Source: Echiichthys vipera (lineage: Eukaryota > Chordata > Actinopteri > Perciformes > Trachinidae). Taken from it: a DNA stretch of 64,000 bases. Each line of letters begins with the position of its first letter. Position 1 is the first letter of the stretch. This document shows positions 10,584-20,967 of this stretch, piece by piece. The DNA lies in contig OY829652.1 in NCBI GenBank assembly GCA_963691815.1, positions 34,663,473 to 34,727,472 of the forward strand, read 5' to 3'. The notes beneath the pieces are model-generated. The model saw only the letters and a program-made list of their open reading frames with translations, searched no databases and was not told where the DNA came from. The translations under genes were made by a program, and so were the position numbers.

Positions 10584-10991
10584 ATGTATGCTAACGTTAA
10601 GGATGCATACATCAGGTCCATCTCCTCTTCTCTCGCCCCTCTGGGCAGGTCAGATCATAACCTGGTTCACCTCAAACCCTGCTATGTGCCTCTGGTGGAG
10701 AGGAAGCCTACGACCACAAGGACTGTGAGGAGGTGGTCTGAGGAGGCTTATGAGACACTGCAGGGCTGCCTGCACTTTGTGAGCCGCACAGGGAGGACAT
10801 CAATGCGCTCACTGAGTGCATCACGGACTACATCAATTTTTGTGTGGACTGCAATGTCCCAGCTGGGATGTTGGATCACCAAGGACATTAAGGCCATCCT
10901 GAATGAAAAGAAGAAAGCAAATAGAGATGGCAACCGTGATGAGGTGAAGAGAGTGCAGGGGGTACTGAAACTTAAAATCAGGGAGGCTTAA
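10584..10991 (+). pseudogene. LINE endonuclease/linker fragment
   Basis: This open stretch covers the C-terminal catalytic part of an APE-type endonuclease (GRSDHN, the terminal Ser-Asp-His motif) and the linker into reverse transcriptase. It belongs to the split L2-type LINE above; the coding continues at 13,150. It is truncated at the N terminus. Confidence 0.75.
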
Positions 10992-11165
10992 GACAATTAT
11001 AGAATAATCTCCAGCGTAACAACATGAGGGACGTGTGAAGTGGCATGAGAACCATCATCAAACGCTTACAAACGATCCTGCGGAAGTAGCGGAAGCTCTT
11101 AACCATTACTTTATCGATTCTGTGGCTACTATTGCACAGTGTTTTTCACCTGAGTACATTAATGT

Positions 11166-12721
11166 TTGCCAGTTAATACAATGGAACCTGCTTTCAGCCT
11201 AAGGACTGTATCTGAATCAGAGATTGCCAGAATGATTCGATCTCTGAAACAATCCAGAGCTAAGGATATATTTGGTATGGATGCAGTTATGCTCAAAGAG
11301 CTCAGTACAACACTAACTAATCCTATTACCAAAATTATTAACCTCTTAATTTCTGAGGGATTTTTTCCGAGTTTCTGGAAGTCGGCTGTTGTCATCCCAA
11401 TATTTAAATGTGGAGATCCTGTTTCAACCTGCAGTTACAGACCTATCGGTATCCTACCTACAGTGTCAAAGGTTGCAGAGAAAGTAGTAGCTGAACAAAT
11501 TACCTGCCATTTAAACAATAGCTCTTTTACTCTGCACCTAATGCAATTCTGCCTAAGAGCCAATTATTCACCTGAAACAGCCAACTGTTTTTTAACAGAA
11601 AAAATCAAATCTCTACTGGATAAAGTAGATGTTGTTGGAGCTGTGTTCCTTGACCTCAAGAAGGCATTTGATACTGTTAATCATAGAATTCTCATGTCAA
11701 AGTTAGCTAGTTTTAAATTTTGTTCAGATACACTTAAATGGATTGAATCATATTTGTCAAATCGGTCTCAGTCGGTTCAGGTACAGAATCATCAATCAGC
11801 TGCTCTTCATCTATCCACAGGAGTCCCACAAGGATCCATACTGGGGCCTTTGCTATTTACATTATATATCAATGACTTACCATATGTATATCCAGATGCC
11901 AACATCCAAATGTATGCTGACGACACAGTAATTTATGCGGCATGACACAAGTTGCTGATAAACTTACAAACTCCATGAGTCATGTAATAGCATGGTTAAA
12001 GCAATGCTGTTTGCAGCTGAATGTGTCTAAAACAGTATGTATGTTTTTCACCAAGAAGAACAGTCCTAGTGTTGAGCCGGATATCTTTGTATCAGGGGAG
12101 AGGCTACAGGTTGTATCTGAATACAAGTACCTTGGTATTTTGGTTGACTCTAAACTTTCTTTCAAGGCTCAGGTGAAAAAGGTCTGTAACCGGGTCAAAT
12201 TCAATCTCTCAAACTTCAGGTTCATTCGAGATTATATGTATATGCATTCTATGTTTTTTTCCCACATCATCTACTCTTTAACTATATGGTCACAGGCTAG
12301 TAACACTTCTCTAAAACCAATAGAATCTCTGTATAAACGAACAGTAAAAATCCTTGACAAGAAACCAGTACATTTTCATCATTGCTCAATATTAAGAAAA
12401 TATAACCTGCTGAGTTGGGACACTTTGATTAAATATGTAAATACTTGTCTTATGTACAAGATTATACATGGTTCCACCTCTCCTCCGCTCAGACACTTCT
12501 TCAACATTAGAACAACTGCATATGGTTTCACAAGAGGTGCAGCAAGAGGAGACTGTATTATTCCACTGAGGAAAAGTTCTTTTAGTCAGTCTGCGTTCTC
12601 TGTTAGAGCTGCACTAGAGTGGAATTCCACCCCAGCAACTATTAGAGACCTGGATAGCTATAGTTTATTCAGAGCTCATTTGAAGAGATGGTTAATTGGT
12701 GCTCAGCTCTGTCACCACTAA
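11166..12721 (+). pseudogene. Reverse transcriptase of the inserted LINE
   Basis: This is a non-LTR reverse transcriptase, which copies the element's RNA into DNA at the target site. Visible blocks: LKKAFDTVNH (catalytic motif A), GVPQGSILGPLLF, MYADDTVIY (motif C, catalytic YADD), and the thumb/C-terminal LNVSKTVCMFF and YKYLGILVDSKLSF. The frame is open from 11,166 to a TGA at 11,943-11,945 just after motif C, and resumes at once to 12,721. Another frameshift near 11,160 separates the N terminus. It is therefore nearly complete but interrupted at least twice, and 5'-truncated with no endonuclease. Confidence 0.85.
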
Positions 12722-13149
12722 CACTTGATTACACCTTCCTGTCCTCGGTCCGTCTGTGCTGAACCTGTAGCCATCTTCTCTTTCTTCTCTTTTTACTGTG
12801 TGCTCTCTTATTGTGGTCTTGCCTTTATCGTGTTGCATGCATTTTGTATTTGTGCTTCGGCTTTGCATGCTATGGTGTGATGTGTCTTGCGTCTTGAATG
12901 ATGTTTTCTAAATTGATGTTATATATGCTATTTGTCATGTTTGTTAAATGCTGTGCATGTTTTGTAGATTGCCCTGGCTAGTAACTTTGTAGTTTTAATC
13001 TAATTTTTACTATATTCTGTTCTGTTTTTAGGGTGACTTTTACATCTGTCTAGGGACTACAGATGAAAAATAGCCTCTTGGCTAATTCTGGCGCATTTAC
13101 AGTAATGCTATTAATGTGCACTGTCCTTGTTTTCAAATAAACTAAACTT
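12722..13149 (+). other. 3' UTR of the inserted LINE
   Basis: This is T-rich non-coding sequence from the ORF stop to the target duplication, including ctagggactacagatgaaaa and a terminal aaataaac. Confidence 0.65.
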
Positions 13150-14147
13150 ATCAGGTTCCAGAAAACTGGGAGGACGGTGTGGACGAGGCCAATGAAATGA
13201 ACCTATTTTTCCAATATTTTTGATACTGTGGCCCATTCCCCACATGACTTCACTGCTGGCTGCCCTTCAGCTCCTGCCACTTTACCTCCCCCTACTCCTC
13301 CTCCTTACAGACCTCACCACCTCACTTCACACCTACCTATTCCACCCCTCCCCACATCATGTCCTCCACAACCTGATGACCTTAGCCCTCCCCCAATGGA
13401 CACCTCTACTGTGTCCTTCACACCTGACCTGGTGAGAAGACAGCTGACGAGACTGCATTCTGGCAAAGCTGCATGCCCTGACGGCGTATTTCCCAGGGTG
13501 CTTAAAGCCTGTGCCCCCCAGCTGTGAGGATAACTGAGTCAAGTATGAGTCTGCACCTCCAGAGGGTCCCTGTGCTGTGGAAGACATCCTGCCTCGTTCC
13601 TTTGACAAAGACGCTGCGTCCCAGTGGCCCTCAGGACTACCGGTGGCCCTGACGTCCCACATAATGAAGATCATGGAGAGAATAGTCCTTGAGCAGCTAA
13701 GGCCTATGGTCTTGCTTACCAGCCCCTGCTGAACAGAGTCTACAGTCATCTGGACAAGCCTGCGAGCACTGTGAGAGTCATGTTCTATAACTTCCCCAGT
13801 GCATTCAACACCATCCATTCGGCTCTACTGGCTGAGAAGATGGCTACGGTGCAGGGGGAGGCCCCCAACTATTGTGGATTACCTGAGGGCAGACCACAGT
13901 ATGTACGCCTATAGAACTGTGTGTCTTACAGGTTGGTCAGCAACACTGGGGCCCCACAGGGGACTGTCCTCTCTCCCTCTCTCTTCACCCTTCACCTCAG
14001 ACCTCACCTATCGCACGTCCTGCCACCTTCAGAAGTTTTCTGATGACTGCAATAGTTGGCTGAATCGGAAAGGGGGATGAAAGTGAATACAGGACTGTTG
14101 TTGGCAACTTTGTCACTTGGAGTGAGCTGAATCATCTGCAGCTCAAT

Positions 14148-14489
14148 GTGACTAAAACAAAGGAGCTCGTAGTGGATCTGAGGAGGGTGAAAACACCTTT
14201 GACCCCTGTCTCCATCCAGGGGGTCCCTGTGGACACTGTAGAGGAGTATAAGTACCTGGGGGTGTACTTCAATAATAAATTGAACTGTACTAGAAATGCA
14301 GAGGCTGTCTACAAAAAGGGCATCTGCCGGACGATGCTGTCCAGGCTCCGGTCTTTCCTGGACAATGTTTCCCTCCCTCTCTATGACACACTGGCCCAGC
14401 AGAGGAGCTCCTTCAGCAGAAGACTCCTCGCACCCAGATGCACCACAGAGCACCACAGGAAATATTTCCTGCCTGTGGTCATTATGCAT
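14148..14489 (+). pseudogene. C-terminal ORF2 of the split L2-type LINE
   Basis: This frame contains VDLRRVKTPLTPVS, VEEYKYLGVYFNNK and the C-terminal CRTMLSRLRSFLDN. It corresponds to the thumb and post-RT region of the LINE whose endonuclease piece is at 10,584. A short internal deletion is likely after the NAEAVYKKG block, since the CRTMLSRLRS block follows directly. Upstream reverse transcriptase (13,228-14,080) is in several frames with many stops. Confidence 0.7.
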
Positions 14490-14594
14490 CCCTTGGAGAG
14501 TCTGTCACCCCCTCTCTGTAATATGGACTCAATCATAAGCAATATGTTCTTTGCACATATTTATGGTACTTTGCACATTATTAAAGTACTTTTG

Positions 14595-15109
14595 TGTCAG
14601 TACCCTCCTCTCTCCCTTTTGTTTGAGTTTGTCTCCCTCTGTCTGTTTTTCCCTGCATGTGTCTCCCCTTGGTGTTTTGGTTTGTCCAGGTCCAGTAGGC
14701 GTGGCCTTACCCAGATGCAGCCTATTACGCTGATCACCTGAAGAGTATAAAGACCCTGAGCTGACAGGCATGCTGCGCCGGACCGTTGTTATCCTTCCCC
14801 TGGTAAATGCTTTGTCGGATTGGCTCCAGTTACTCTTTCGTTGGTTTTGCTCTTCTCGTGGTTTGTGATATTAATCGTTGTTTTCTTTGTTTCTCCGTAG
14901 TTTACTACGTTCCTGTTTCCTCGTCCTGTTCCATGATCGTTAGTCGTTTCCTTGTTCCTGTTTTCCCCGACCGTCTTCAGTGTATATGTATCCCCTATAG
15001 TTATTTCAGGTTTGTTTGTCATTTATATTAAACGTTTTGTTTGTACTTTTACCCCCGTGTCCATTTGGGTCCAGTTTCCCAGTGTTATTTCCCCGCACCG
15101 TTCTTGACA
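14595..15109 (+). mobile_element. Solo LTR in plus orientation
   Basis: The 515-bp sequence begins TGTCA and ends TGACA and is flanked by perfect 6-bp direct repeats CTTTTG (14,589-14,594 and 15,110-15,115). A TATAAAG box is at 14,746-14,752 and an ATTAAA polyadenylation signal at 15,027-15,032, in the expected order. No internal region is present, so it is a solo LTR formed by LTR-LTR recombination. It sits in the 3' UTR of the L2-type LINE. Confidence 0.9.
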
Positions 15110-15480
15110 CTTTTGATCTGTATATATTACCATTATAAATTCGATAATTTATATATATATATATATTTAGTTTATATATAGAATCTAAAACAGTACGTAA
15201 TGTTTTCTGAAGAACTCTGAACTGACATGCATGACTGGCTCACACAAAGATCCGACTTTAACCCTTTTCTCAAAAAGACATTATTTATGGAGTTGGTATG
15301 GACAATAATGAATGGGACTTTCTAGTAAACAAGATAATCATGGCTTCCGGTCATGGCGGCATGCTGATAAGACGCGTGTAAGACTGCTCTGCTACTCAAA
15401 TCTTTAAAATCCTTTCTAAAAGCAAAATTCATACGAATCAAACGGCCCGACAAATACACCAGTACTAAAAAATAATACCG

Positions 15481-16393
15481 ATGCCACCTAAGAAGACGAA
15501 TCGTGGCCAGATACATCAATGCAGCCTTACCAACTTTGCAACGTCAACCGCTAAAGATAAGCTAACTGCTAGCAACATGAATCCTACCGCGGATACTGGC
15601 GCCAGCACTAGCGTTGACCGCAAGAAGCAGTCGGAGGCGGATATTACTGCCAACGAGGAGTCCGGTACCACTTTGACAACTATACTAACGGCTATTAACA
15701 ACATGAAGTCTGAGTTCTCATCCAAATTTGATGGTATTCTCACCGCCATCGAAAATGTGAAGAAGGACTTGACAGACTGTTCACAAAGAGTCACACAGGC
15801 AGAGGCGAGGATTTCGACCACAGAAGATGACACAACTGAGCTACAAGTGAAGGTGAAAAATCTAGAGAGGAAAAATAAAGACCTCGAAGAGAAAGTACTG
15901 GACCTGGAGACCCGGTCACGTCGCTCCAATGTAAGGCTCGTTAATTTACCTGAGGGCGCAGAAGGCGTAGACACCTGCGGATTCCTGGAGAGCTGGATAC
16001 CGGAGGCGCTGGAGCTGACTCAGCTCCAGGGGACAATCACGGTGGAAAGAGCACACAGGCTTGGACCATTCTGTATCGAGAACCCTTATAATGAAGTTCT
16101 TGAATTATAAGGACAAGGAAGCGGTGATGAGAGCGGCCAGGGCAAAACGGCAGATCCTCTACAAAAACCAGCCGGTGAGATTCTACAATGACATGACAGC
16201 GGAGACGCACAAGAAGATGAAGGAGTTTGAGGAGGTGAGGCGACAACTACGATCACTTGGGCTCCGGTACGGCATGATCCCTCCGGCCCGGCTTATAGTG
16301 ACCTACAACGATCGCTCCCACATCTTCAACAACGCGGACGAAGCCGAACATTTTATTAAGAAAATCCAATCGGATAAGGAACAGGCCGACTGA
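15481..16393 (+). pseudogene. L1/Tx1 ORF1 protein, one frameshift
   Basis: ORF1 proteins bind the element's RNA and act as chaperones in the ribonucleoprotein. From ATG at 15,481 the frame gives a Ser/Thr-rich N terminus, then a coiled coil at about residues 65-150 (VKVKNLERKNKDLEEKVLDL), then the start of an RNA-recognition domain. Between about 16,066 and 16,075 the frame shifts; the remainder continues in another frame (RAARAKRQILYKNQPVRFYN, then ERGLRYG-like LRSLGLRYGMIPPARL) to a stop at 16,391-16,393. Apart from this single indel the protein would be about 300 residues, the usual length for the family. Confidence 0.88.
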
Positions 16394-16935
16394 GGTACTG
16401 AGGAGCAGAGGACCATAAGACATGTAAATTAACCTGTTGATACATTACTGTTATACTGTATTTGCAGAGACAGAAGTGAAGGGCAAAGTTACAATTGTTT
16501 AATTTAATACACTGTTCTGAGTTTCCTCCCTTACCTGTCTATCGATAAGAAACGATTGATTTAATATATATAACTTAAGGAGACCACATATCGGTATGCT
16601 TTTCATTCGTTGGGTTTCTCTAAAACAATTATCTGAATGATTGTAGCAGAGCAGTTAGGTATATTCAGTTTTTTTTTTTTCTCTCTTAAATTATCTTGAC
16701 TGTTATTATTATTATGCATCAGCATAGTTATACTGTTCCTCACATTGTGTGGACCAGCTTTTTGCTTTCTGGAGGTCCAATATTTGAAGGGGGTGGGGGG
16801 GCACCTGGAGCAATGACTCTCAGGTGTATGTTAAAGGCCAGGGGAAAGTACAGTATTTTGTTCTTGGGTTCTTTTCCCCTGTATTTGGGCTGAAATTACT
16901 TAAAATGTTGGGGAAATTCAAAGTCATTTATATCA

Positions 16936-19900
16936 ATGTCTGTTGAACTAAAGGTTAAAATTACATCCTGGAATTGCAGAGGGCTACAAAAAACAAAAAA
17001 GGTCAAACAAGTTATGAACAGGTTTAAAGTATTACAATCTAACATAGTATTTCTTCAAGAAACTCACTTAACACTTGAAGATGAACTCAAAGTGAGGAGG
17101 AGGTGGAAAGGAAAAATTTTGTCAGCCCCCTTCACCTCTCAGGCAAGGGGTGTAATGATCATGGTTCATGATTCTATTCCTTTACAGGTTCACAAAGTTA
17201 TTAGGGACAAGGCAGGGCGATACCTGATTATTCAAGGGAAAATTCTCAGGGAACAATTAATTCTGGTAAATATTTATGCCCCAAATACAGACGAGCCAAA
17301 ATTTTTCCAAGACTTATTTCTAATTATTGCTTCTTTACCTGGTGCTTGTATTATGGCAGGTGACTTCAATTGTACATTAGACCCTTGGAAAGACAAAAGT
17401 TCAGGAATGGATCGATCACATTCAGGAAGCAGGAGTGTCATTCATTATTTCATGAAAGAAATGAATTTGATCGATGTGTGGAGGGAAGACAATCCCAATG
17501 ATAAAATATATTCATGCTTTTCTAGTACACATCAGTCATATTCCCGTATAGACTTCTTCCTGGTTTCAACAATACTAAAATGTAAAATTAAGAAGGTTTC
17601 CTATGATGCAATACTCCTGTCAGACCATGCCCCAAACTCTCTAATCTACTGTGATCCCAAATTGACTTGTGATTCTCCTAAATGGAGATTTAAAACGAAA
17701 TGGCTTGCGGATACAGGCTTTGTTACCTTTCTTGACGAACAGATTAAATTCTATTTTGAAACAAATACAACAGAGACCTCAAGAAGTATCAGATGGGAAG
17801 CATTTAAGGCATTTATTAGAGGACAAATAATTAATATCACTAGCTCTAAAGCTAAGGAAACTTATAAGAAGACAAAATCACTAGAAACAAAAATAAAGAA
17901 ATTAGAAGAAGAATACTATCAATCAGGATCTCAAGGTACTCACCAAGAACTACTTCTACTTAGAACGCAATATAATGAAATATCTTCAACAAAAGCTTTA
18001 TCAGGTCTACTACGACTTAAACAGACATTCTATGACCAAGGTGAAAAACCTGGCAGGGTGCTAGCATGGCGCATCAAACAAATGCAGAATGAAAGGCTAA
18101 TAACTTCATTGAAAAATGGTAATAATGAAACTATTGTGGACCCAATTGAAATAAATGAAACCTTCAAGAATTTTTTTGAAAATCTTTATAGCTCAGAAAT
18201 AGGTTTAAATACTTTCGAACTAAATAATTTTGTGGATCATATTCATATTCCCAGAATATCAGAAGAAATTAAAGAAGAACTAGAAAAAGATATAACTTTA
18301 ATGGAATTATCTGTTGCCATTGACAATATCAAAGGAGGGAAAACCCCAGGGCCAGATGGGATACCTATTGAAATTTATAAAATGTTTAAACATAGACTTA
18401 TGCCGCCACTATTAGAAATGTTCATGGAATCTTTTCGAAATGGAATTCTCCCAATATCCTTAAGAGGAGCTCTAATCACTTTGTTGCCAAAACCTGGCAA
18501 ACCAAATAACAATTGTGAAAATTTTAGGCCAATCAGTCTTTTAAATGTGGATTTAAAAATTTTGAGTAAGATAATAGCCAGGAGACTTGAGAAAATTATT
18601 CCAAATATTATTGACAAAGATCAAAATGGCTTTGTAAAAAATAGGCAAGGCTTTTATAATGTTAGGAGAATACTAAATATATTGATTGAAGAAAAGGGGG
18701 CAGCAGATACAGCATTACGGTCATTAGACGCAGAAAAAGCGTTTGACAGAGTGGAATGGTCATATTTATTTGAGATCCTTACACGTTTTGGTTTTGGAGA
18801 AAATTTTAATAAGTGGATAAAACTACTTTATACAGAACCATATGCTGAAATCATAACTAATTGTAATATATCCAGATCTTTTAAAATACAAAGAGGATGT
18901 AGGCAAGGAGATCCCTTATCTCCTTTGCTGTTTATAATGTCTATAGAACCACTGGCAATAGCGATACGAATGCACCAAAACATAACAGGCATATTAGTTG
19001 GGCAACAGGAGCACCGTCTAGCTCTATTTGCGGATGACATGATACTTTTTCTGAAAAAGATGGAAACATCCATCCCTGAATTATTAGAACTCATCAATAT
19101 ATTTGGAAAAATCTCAGGATATAAATTAAACAAATCAAAATCATCAATTATGTTTCTAAACCAACTAGAAAGTAAAAACCCTCCTAAAATAGCCACTCAA
19201 TTTAAAATTGTCGATTGCTTCACATACTTGGGTATCCAAATTGTCCCACAACTTAAACATATTATAGCATGTAATTATGAACCACTAATGCAAGAAATTT
19301 CAAAATCACTGGATAGGTGGACACATATACCAATATCACTAATAGGTAAAATAAATGTCCTTAAAATGAATATACTGCCTAAACTGTTGTATCTGTTTCA
19401 AAACCTTCCACTTCCTCCTCCAAGTAACCTGTTCACTCAACTAAAAAGTTTGTTTATCAGATTTTTGTGGAATAATAGACGTCCCCGAACACGACTATCA
19501 CTACTGTACTTACCTTTTGACAGAGGGGGACTGAAATGTCCCAACCCAATCTGGTATTATTGGGCAGCACAACTGAGAACATTGCTATTCTACTTCACAG
19601 AAAAAGATGCTCCTCTCTGGAAAGAAATGGAGGAACTCAAACTAAGTCTGCCCCTCCCTACATACCTGTATTCAGCAAGCACTAAAATCCTTAAAAAGAC
19701 TACAAAAAATCCTATTGTGAAAAACATGATTGTAGTGTGGCATCAAGTTAAAAAATATCTTAGAGAAACCTCCTCTCTCTCTGTCTTCAGCCCAATATGG
19801 AGGAATGACTCCTTTCCACCAGGAGAAGCAGACGGGGGATTTAAATCTTGGGTTATGAAGGGGCTGGGGAAAATAGGAGATCTGTACAATGAGCAAAAGG

Positions 19901-20742
19901 TGCTGATGTCATTTGAAGAAATAGTTGATAAATTTCATATACCCCGTAATCATTTTTTCAAATATCTACAGTTAAAAAATTTCATTAGAACACAACAAAA
20001 TCAAACATTAGATATCCCTGTAATGTCTGTTATAGAGAAACTAATGAATACGAATTGTTTAGGGAAGGGTCTAATTTCCAAAATGTATAAATGTCTGGTG
20101 GAGGGATGTACAGAAACGTCTATGGAAAGGCTGGGGGCATGGAGAGAGGATCTACAGGAAGACATCTCGGTGGTTGAGTGGGAAGAGGCATGTGCTAAAG
20201 CACAATCAAGAACTACTAACACCCGCCTAAAATTACTGCAGTATAATTGGTTGATGCGATCGTATGTAACTCCAGAAAAGCTAAATAAATATAATAGTGC
20301 TATTCCTGATACTTGTATCAAGTGTGAGAGGGAAAAGGGGACATTTTTCCATTGTATTTGGCAATGTACAGAAATACAAAAATTCTGGCAAGAAGTAAAA
20401 CAATATATTCAAAATATTTTACATATTCAACTACCTTTAATCCCACAGCTGTTTATATTAGGTTTGTACTCAGAGAATTTGAAAATTAAAAAAAATCAAC
20501 GATTATTTATAGATTTGAGTATATTAATTGCAAAAAGAATAATAGCTCTATCCTGGAAAAATACCAGAAGACCAGGAATTAGCAGGTGGTTTTCTGAGCT
20601 ATCTACCACACTGCCCTTAGAGAAAATCACCTTCACACTAAAACATCAAGAGCATCATTTCCATCACATCTGGGATCCTTTTATTTCTTATATATCACGA
20701 ACGGATTTGCCACATGTGATGGAAGAGCCTGGAGACGTGTGA
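16936..20742 (+). CDS. L1/Tx1 ORF2: endonuclease-reverse transcriptase
   Basis: The 1268-residue protein nicks target DNA and primes reverse transcription there. Residues 1-240 form an APE-type endonuclease with SWNCRGL, FLQETHL, VNIYAPN, AGDFNCTLD and the terminal LLSDHAP motif. The reverse transcriptase spans about 450-780: FRPISLLN, SLDAEKAFDRVEW (motif A), GCRQGDPLSPLLF, and FADDMILF near residue 698 (motif C). A C-terminal Cys-His motif, CIKCEREKGTFFHCIWQC, lies near residue 1126. ATG at 16,936 is the first start, and the endonuclease follows within ten residues. No stop or frameshift is present and all catalytic motifs are intact, so it may still be active, although ORF1 is broken in this copy. 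Confidence 0.95.
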   Translation: MSVELKVKITSWNCRGLQKTKKVKQVMNRFKVLQSNIVFLQETHLTLEDELKVRRRWKGKILSAPFTSQARGVMIMVHDSIPLQVHKVIRDKAGRYLIIQGKILREQLILVNIYAPNTDEPKFFQDLFLIIASLPGACIMAGDFNCTLDPWKDKSSGMDRSHSGSRSVIHYFMKEMNLIDVWREDNPNDKIYSCFSSTHQSYSRIDFFLVSTILKCKIKKVSYDAILLSDHAPNSLIYCDPKLTCDSPKWRFKTKWLADTGFVTFLDEQIKFYFETNTTETSRSIRWEAFKAFIRGQIINITSSKAKETYKKTKSLETKIKKLEEEYYQSGSQGTHQELLLLRTQYNEISSTKALSGLLRLKQTFYDQGEKPGRVLAWRIKQMQNERLITSLKNGNNETIVDPIEINETFKNFFENLYSSEIGLNTFELNNFVDHIHIPRISEEIKEELEKDITLMELSVAIDNIKGGKTPGPDGIPIEIYKMFKHRLMPPLLEMFMESFRNGILPISLRGALITLLPKPGKPNNNCENFRPISLLNVDLKILSKIIARRLEKIIPNIIDKDQNGFVKNRQGFYNVRRILNILIEEKGAADTALRSLDAEKAFDRVEWSYLFEILTRFGFGENFNKWIKLLYTEPYAEIITNCNISRSFKIQRGCRQGDPLSPLLFIMSIEPLAIAIRMHQNITGILVGQQEHRLALFADDMILFLKKMETSIPELLELINIFGKISGYKLNKSKSSIMFLNQLESKNPPKIATQFKIVDCFTYLGIQIVPQLKHIIACNYEPLMQEISKSLDRWTHIPISLIGKINVLKMNILPKLLYLFQNLPLPPPSNLFTQLKSLFIRFLWNNRRPRTRLSLLYLPFDRGGLKCPNPIWYYWAAQLRTLLFYFTEKDAPLWKEMEELKLSLPLPTYLYSASTKILKKTTKNPIVKNMIVVWHQVKKYLRETSSLSVFSPIWRNDSFPPGEADGGFKSWVMKGLGKIGDLYNEQKVLMSFEEIVDKFHIPRNHFFKYLQLKNFIRTQQNQTLDIPVMSVIEKLMNTNCLGKGLISKMYKCLVEGCTETSMERLGAWREDLQEDISVVEWEEACAKAQSRTTNTRLKLLQYNWLMRSYVTPEKLNKYNSAIPDTCIKCEREKGTFFHCIWQCTEIQKFWQEVKQYIQNILHIQLPLIPQLFILGLYSENLKIKKNQRLFIDLSILIAKRIIALSWKNTRRPGISRWFSELSTTLPLEKITFTLKHQEHHFHHIWDPFISYISRTDLPHVMEEPGDV

Positions 20743-20967
20743 ACAGTGGCCCTCTGCAATATTCAATTATACAGTAATGTTTCTTGTTTTTTGTTGTTGT
20801 TTACTCTTATATAATGGACTATAACTATTTAGTTCCCCAACCAAAAATTGGAACAATTGGGACGGGAGGGGGTGGGGTTGACATGTTTGTTCAATACATG
20901 TGATTGTATTTCTTTATGTGTGAAAACAATAAAAAAAGAATGTTGGCAAAAAAAACAAGATAATCAT

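Larger units (their letters stand above)
11061..13149 (+). mobile_element. Jockey-superclade LINE inserted in the L2-type LINE
   Basis: The insert is flanked by ATCA on both sides (11,057-11,060 and 13,150-13,153). It is 5'-truncated, starting within the region before the reverse transcriptase palm, and ends with a short 3' UTR and an aataaac tail. A diverged second copy of the same family occurs at 60,789-61,500. The insertion is younger than its host LINE, whose frame it interrupts. Confidence 0.8.
10571..15250 (+). mobile_element. L2-type LINE, split by two later insertions
   Basis: Pieces at 10,571-11,060, 13,150-14,594 and from 15,116 belong to one 5'-truncated LINE. The first encodes the end of the endonuclease (blocks LGRSDHNLVHL and TKDIKAILNEKKKANRDGN). 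The second carries decayed reverse transcriptase and the C-terminal region (LNVTKTKELVVDLRR, VEEYKYLGVYFNNKLNCT). The reading frame crosses the first insertion exactly: removing 11,061-13,149 and one ATCA restores a continuous frame. Many frameshifts make it dead. Clade placement in L2/CR1 is from sequence flavour. The 3' boundary near 15,250 is uncertain. Confidence 0.8.
15342..20952 (+). mobile_element. Near full-length L1/Tx1-type LINE
   Basis: The element is bounded by a 15-bp target duplication aaacaagataatcat (15,327-15,341 and 20,953-20,967). It starts GGCTTCCGG, has a 5' UTR of about 140 bases, ORF1 (one frameshift), a spacer of about 540 bases, an intact ORF2, and an A-rich tail (aataaaaaaag then aaaaaa). 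The exact duplication and intact ORF2 mark it as the most recently inserted large element here. L1 versus Tx1 placement needs a tree. Confidence 0.93.
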
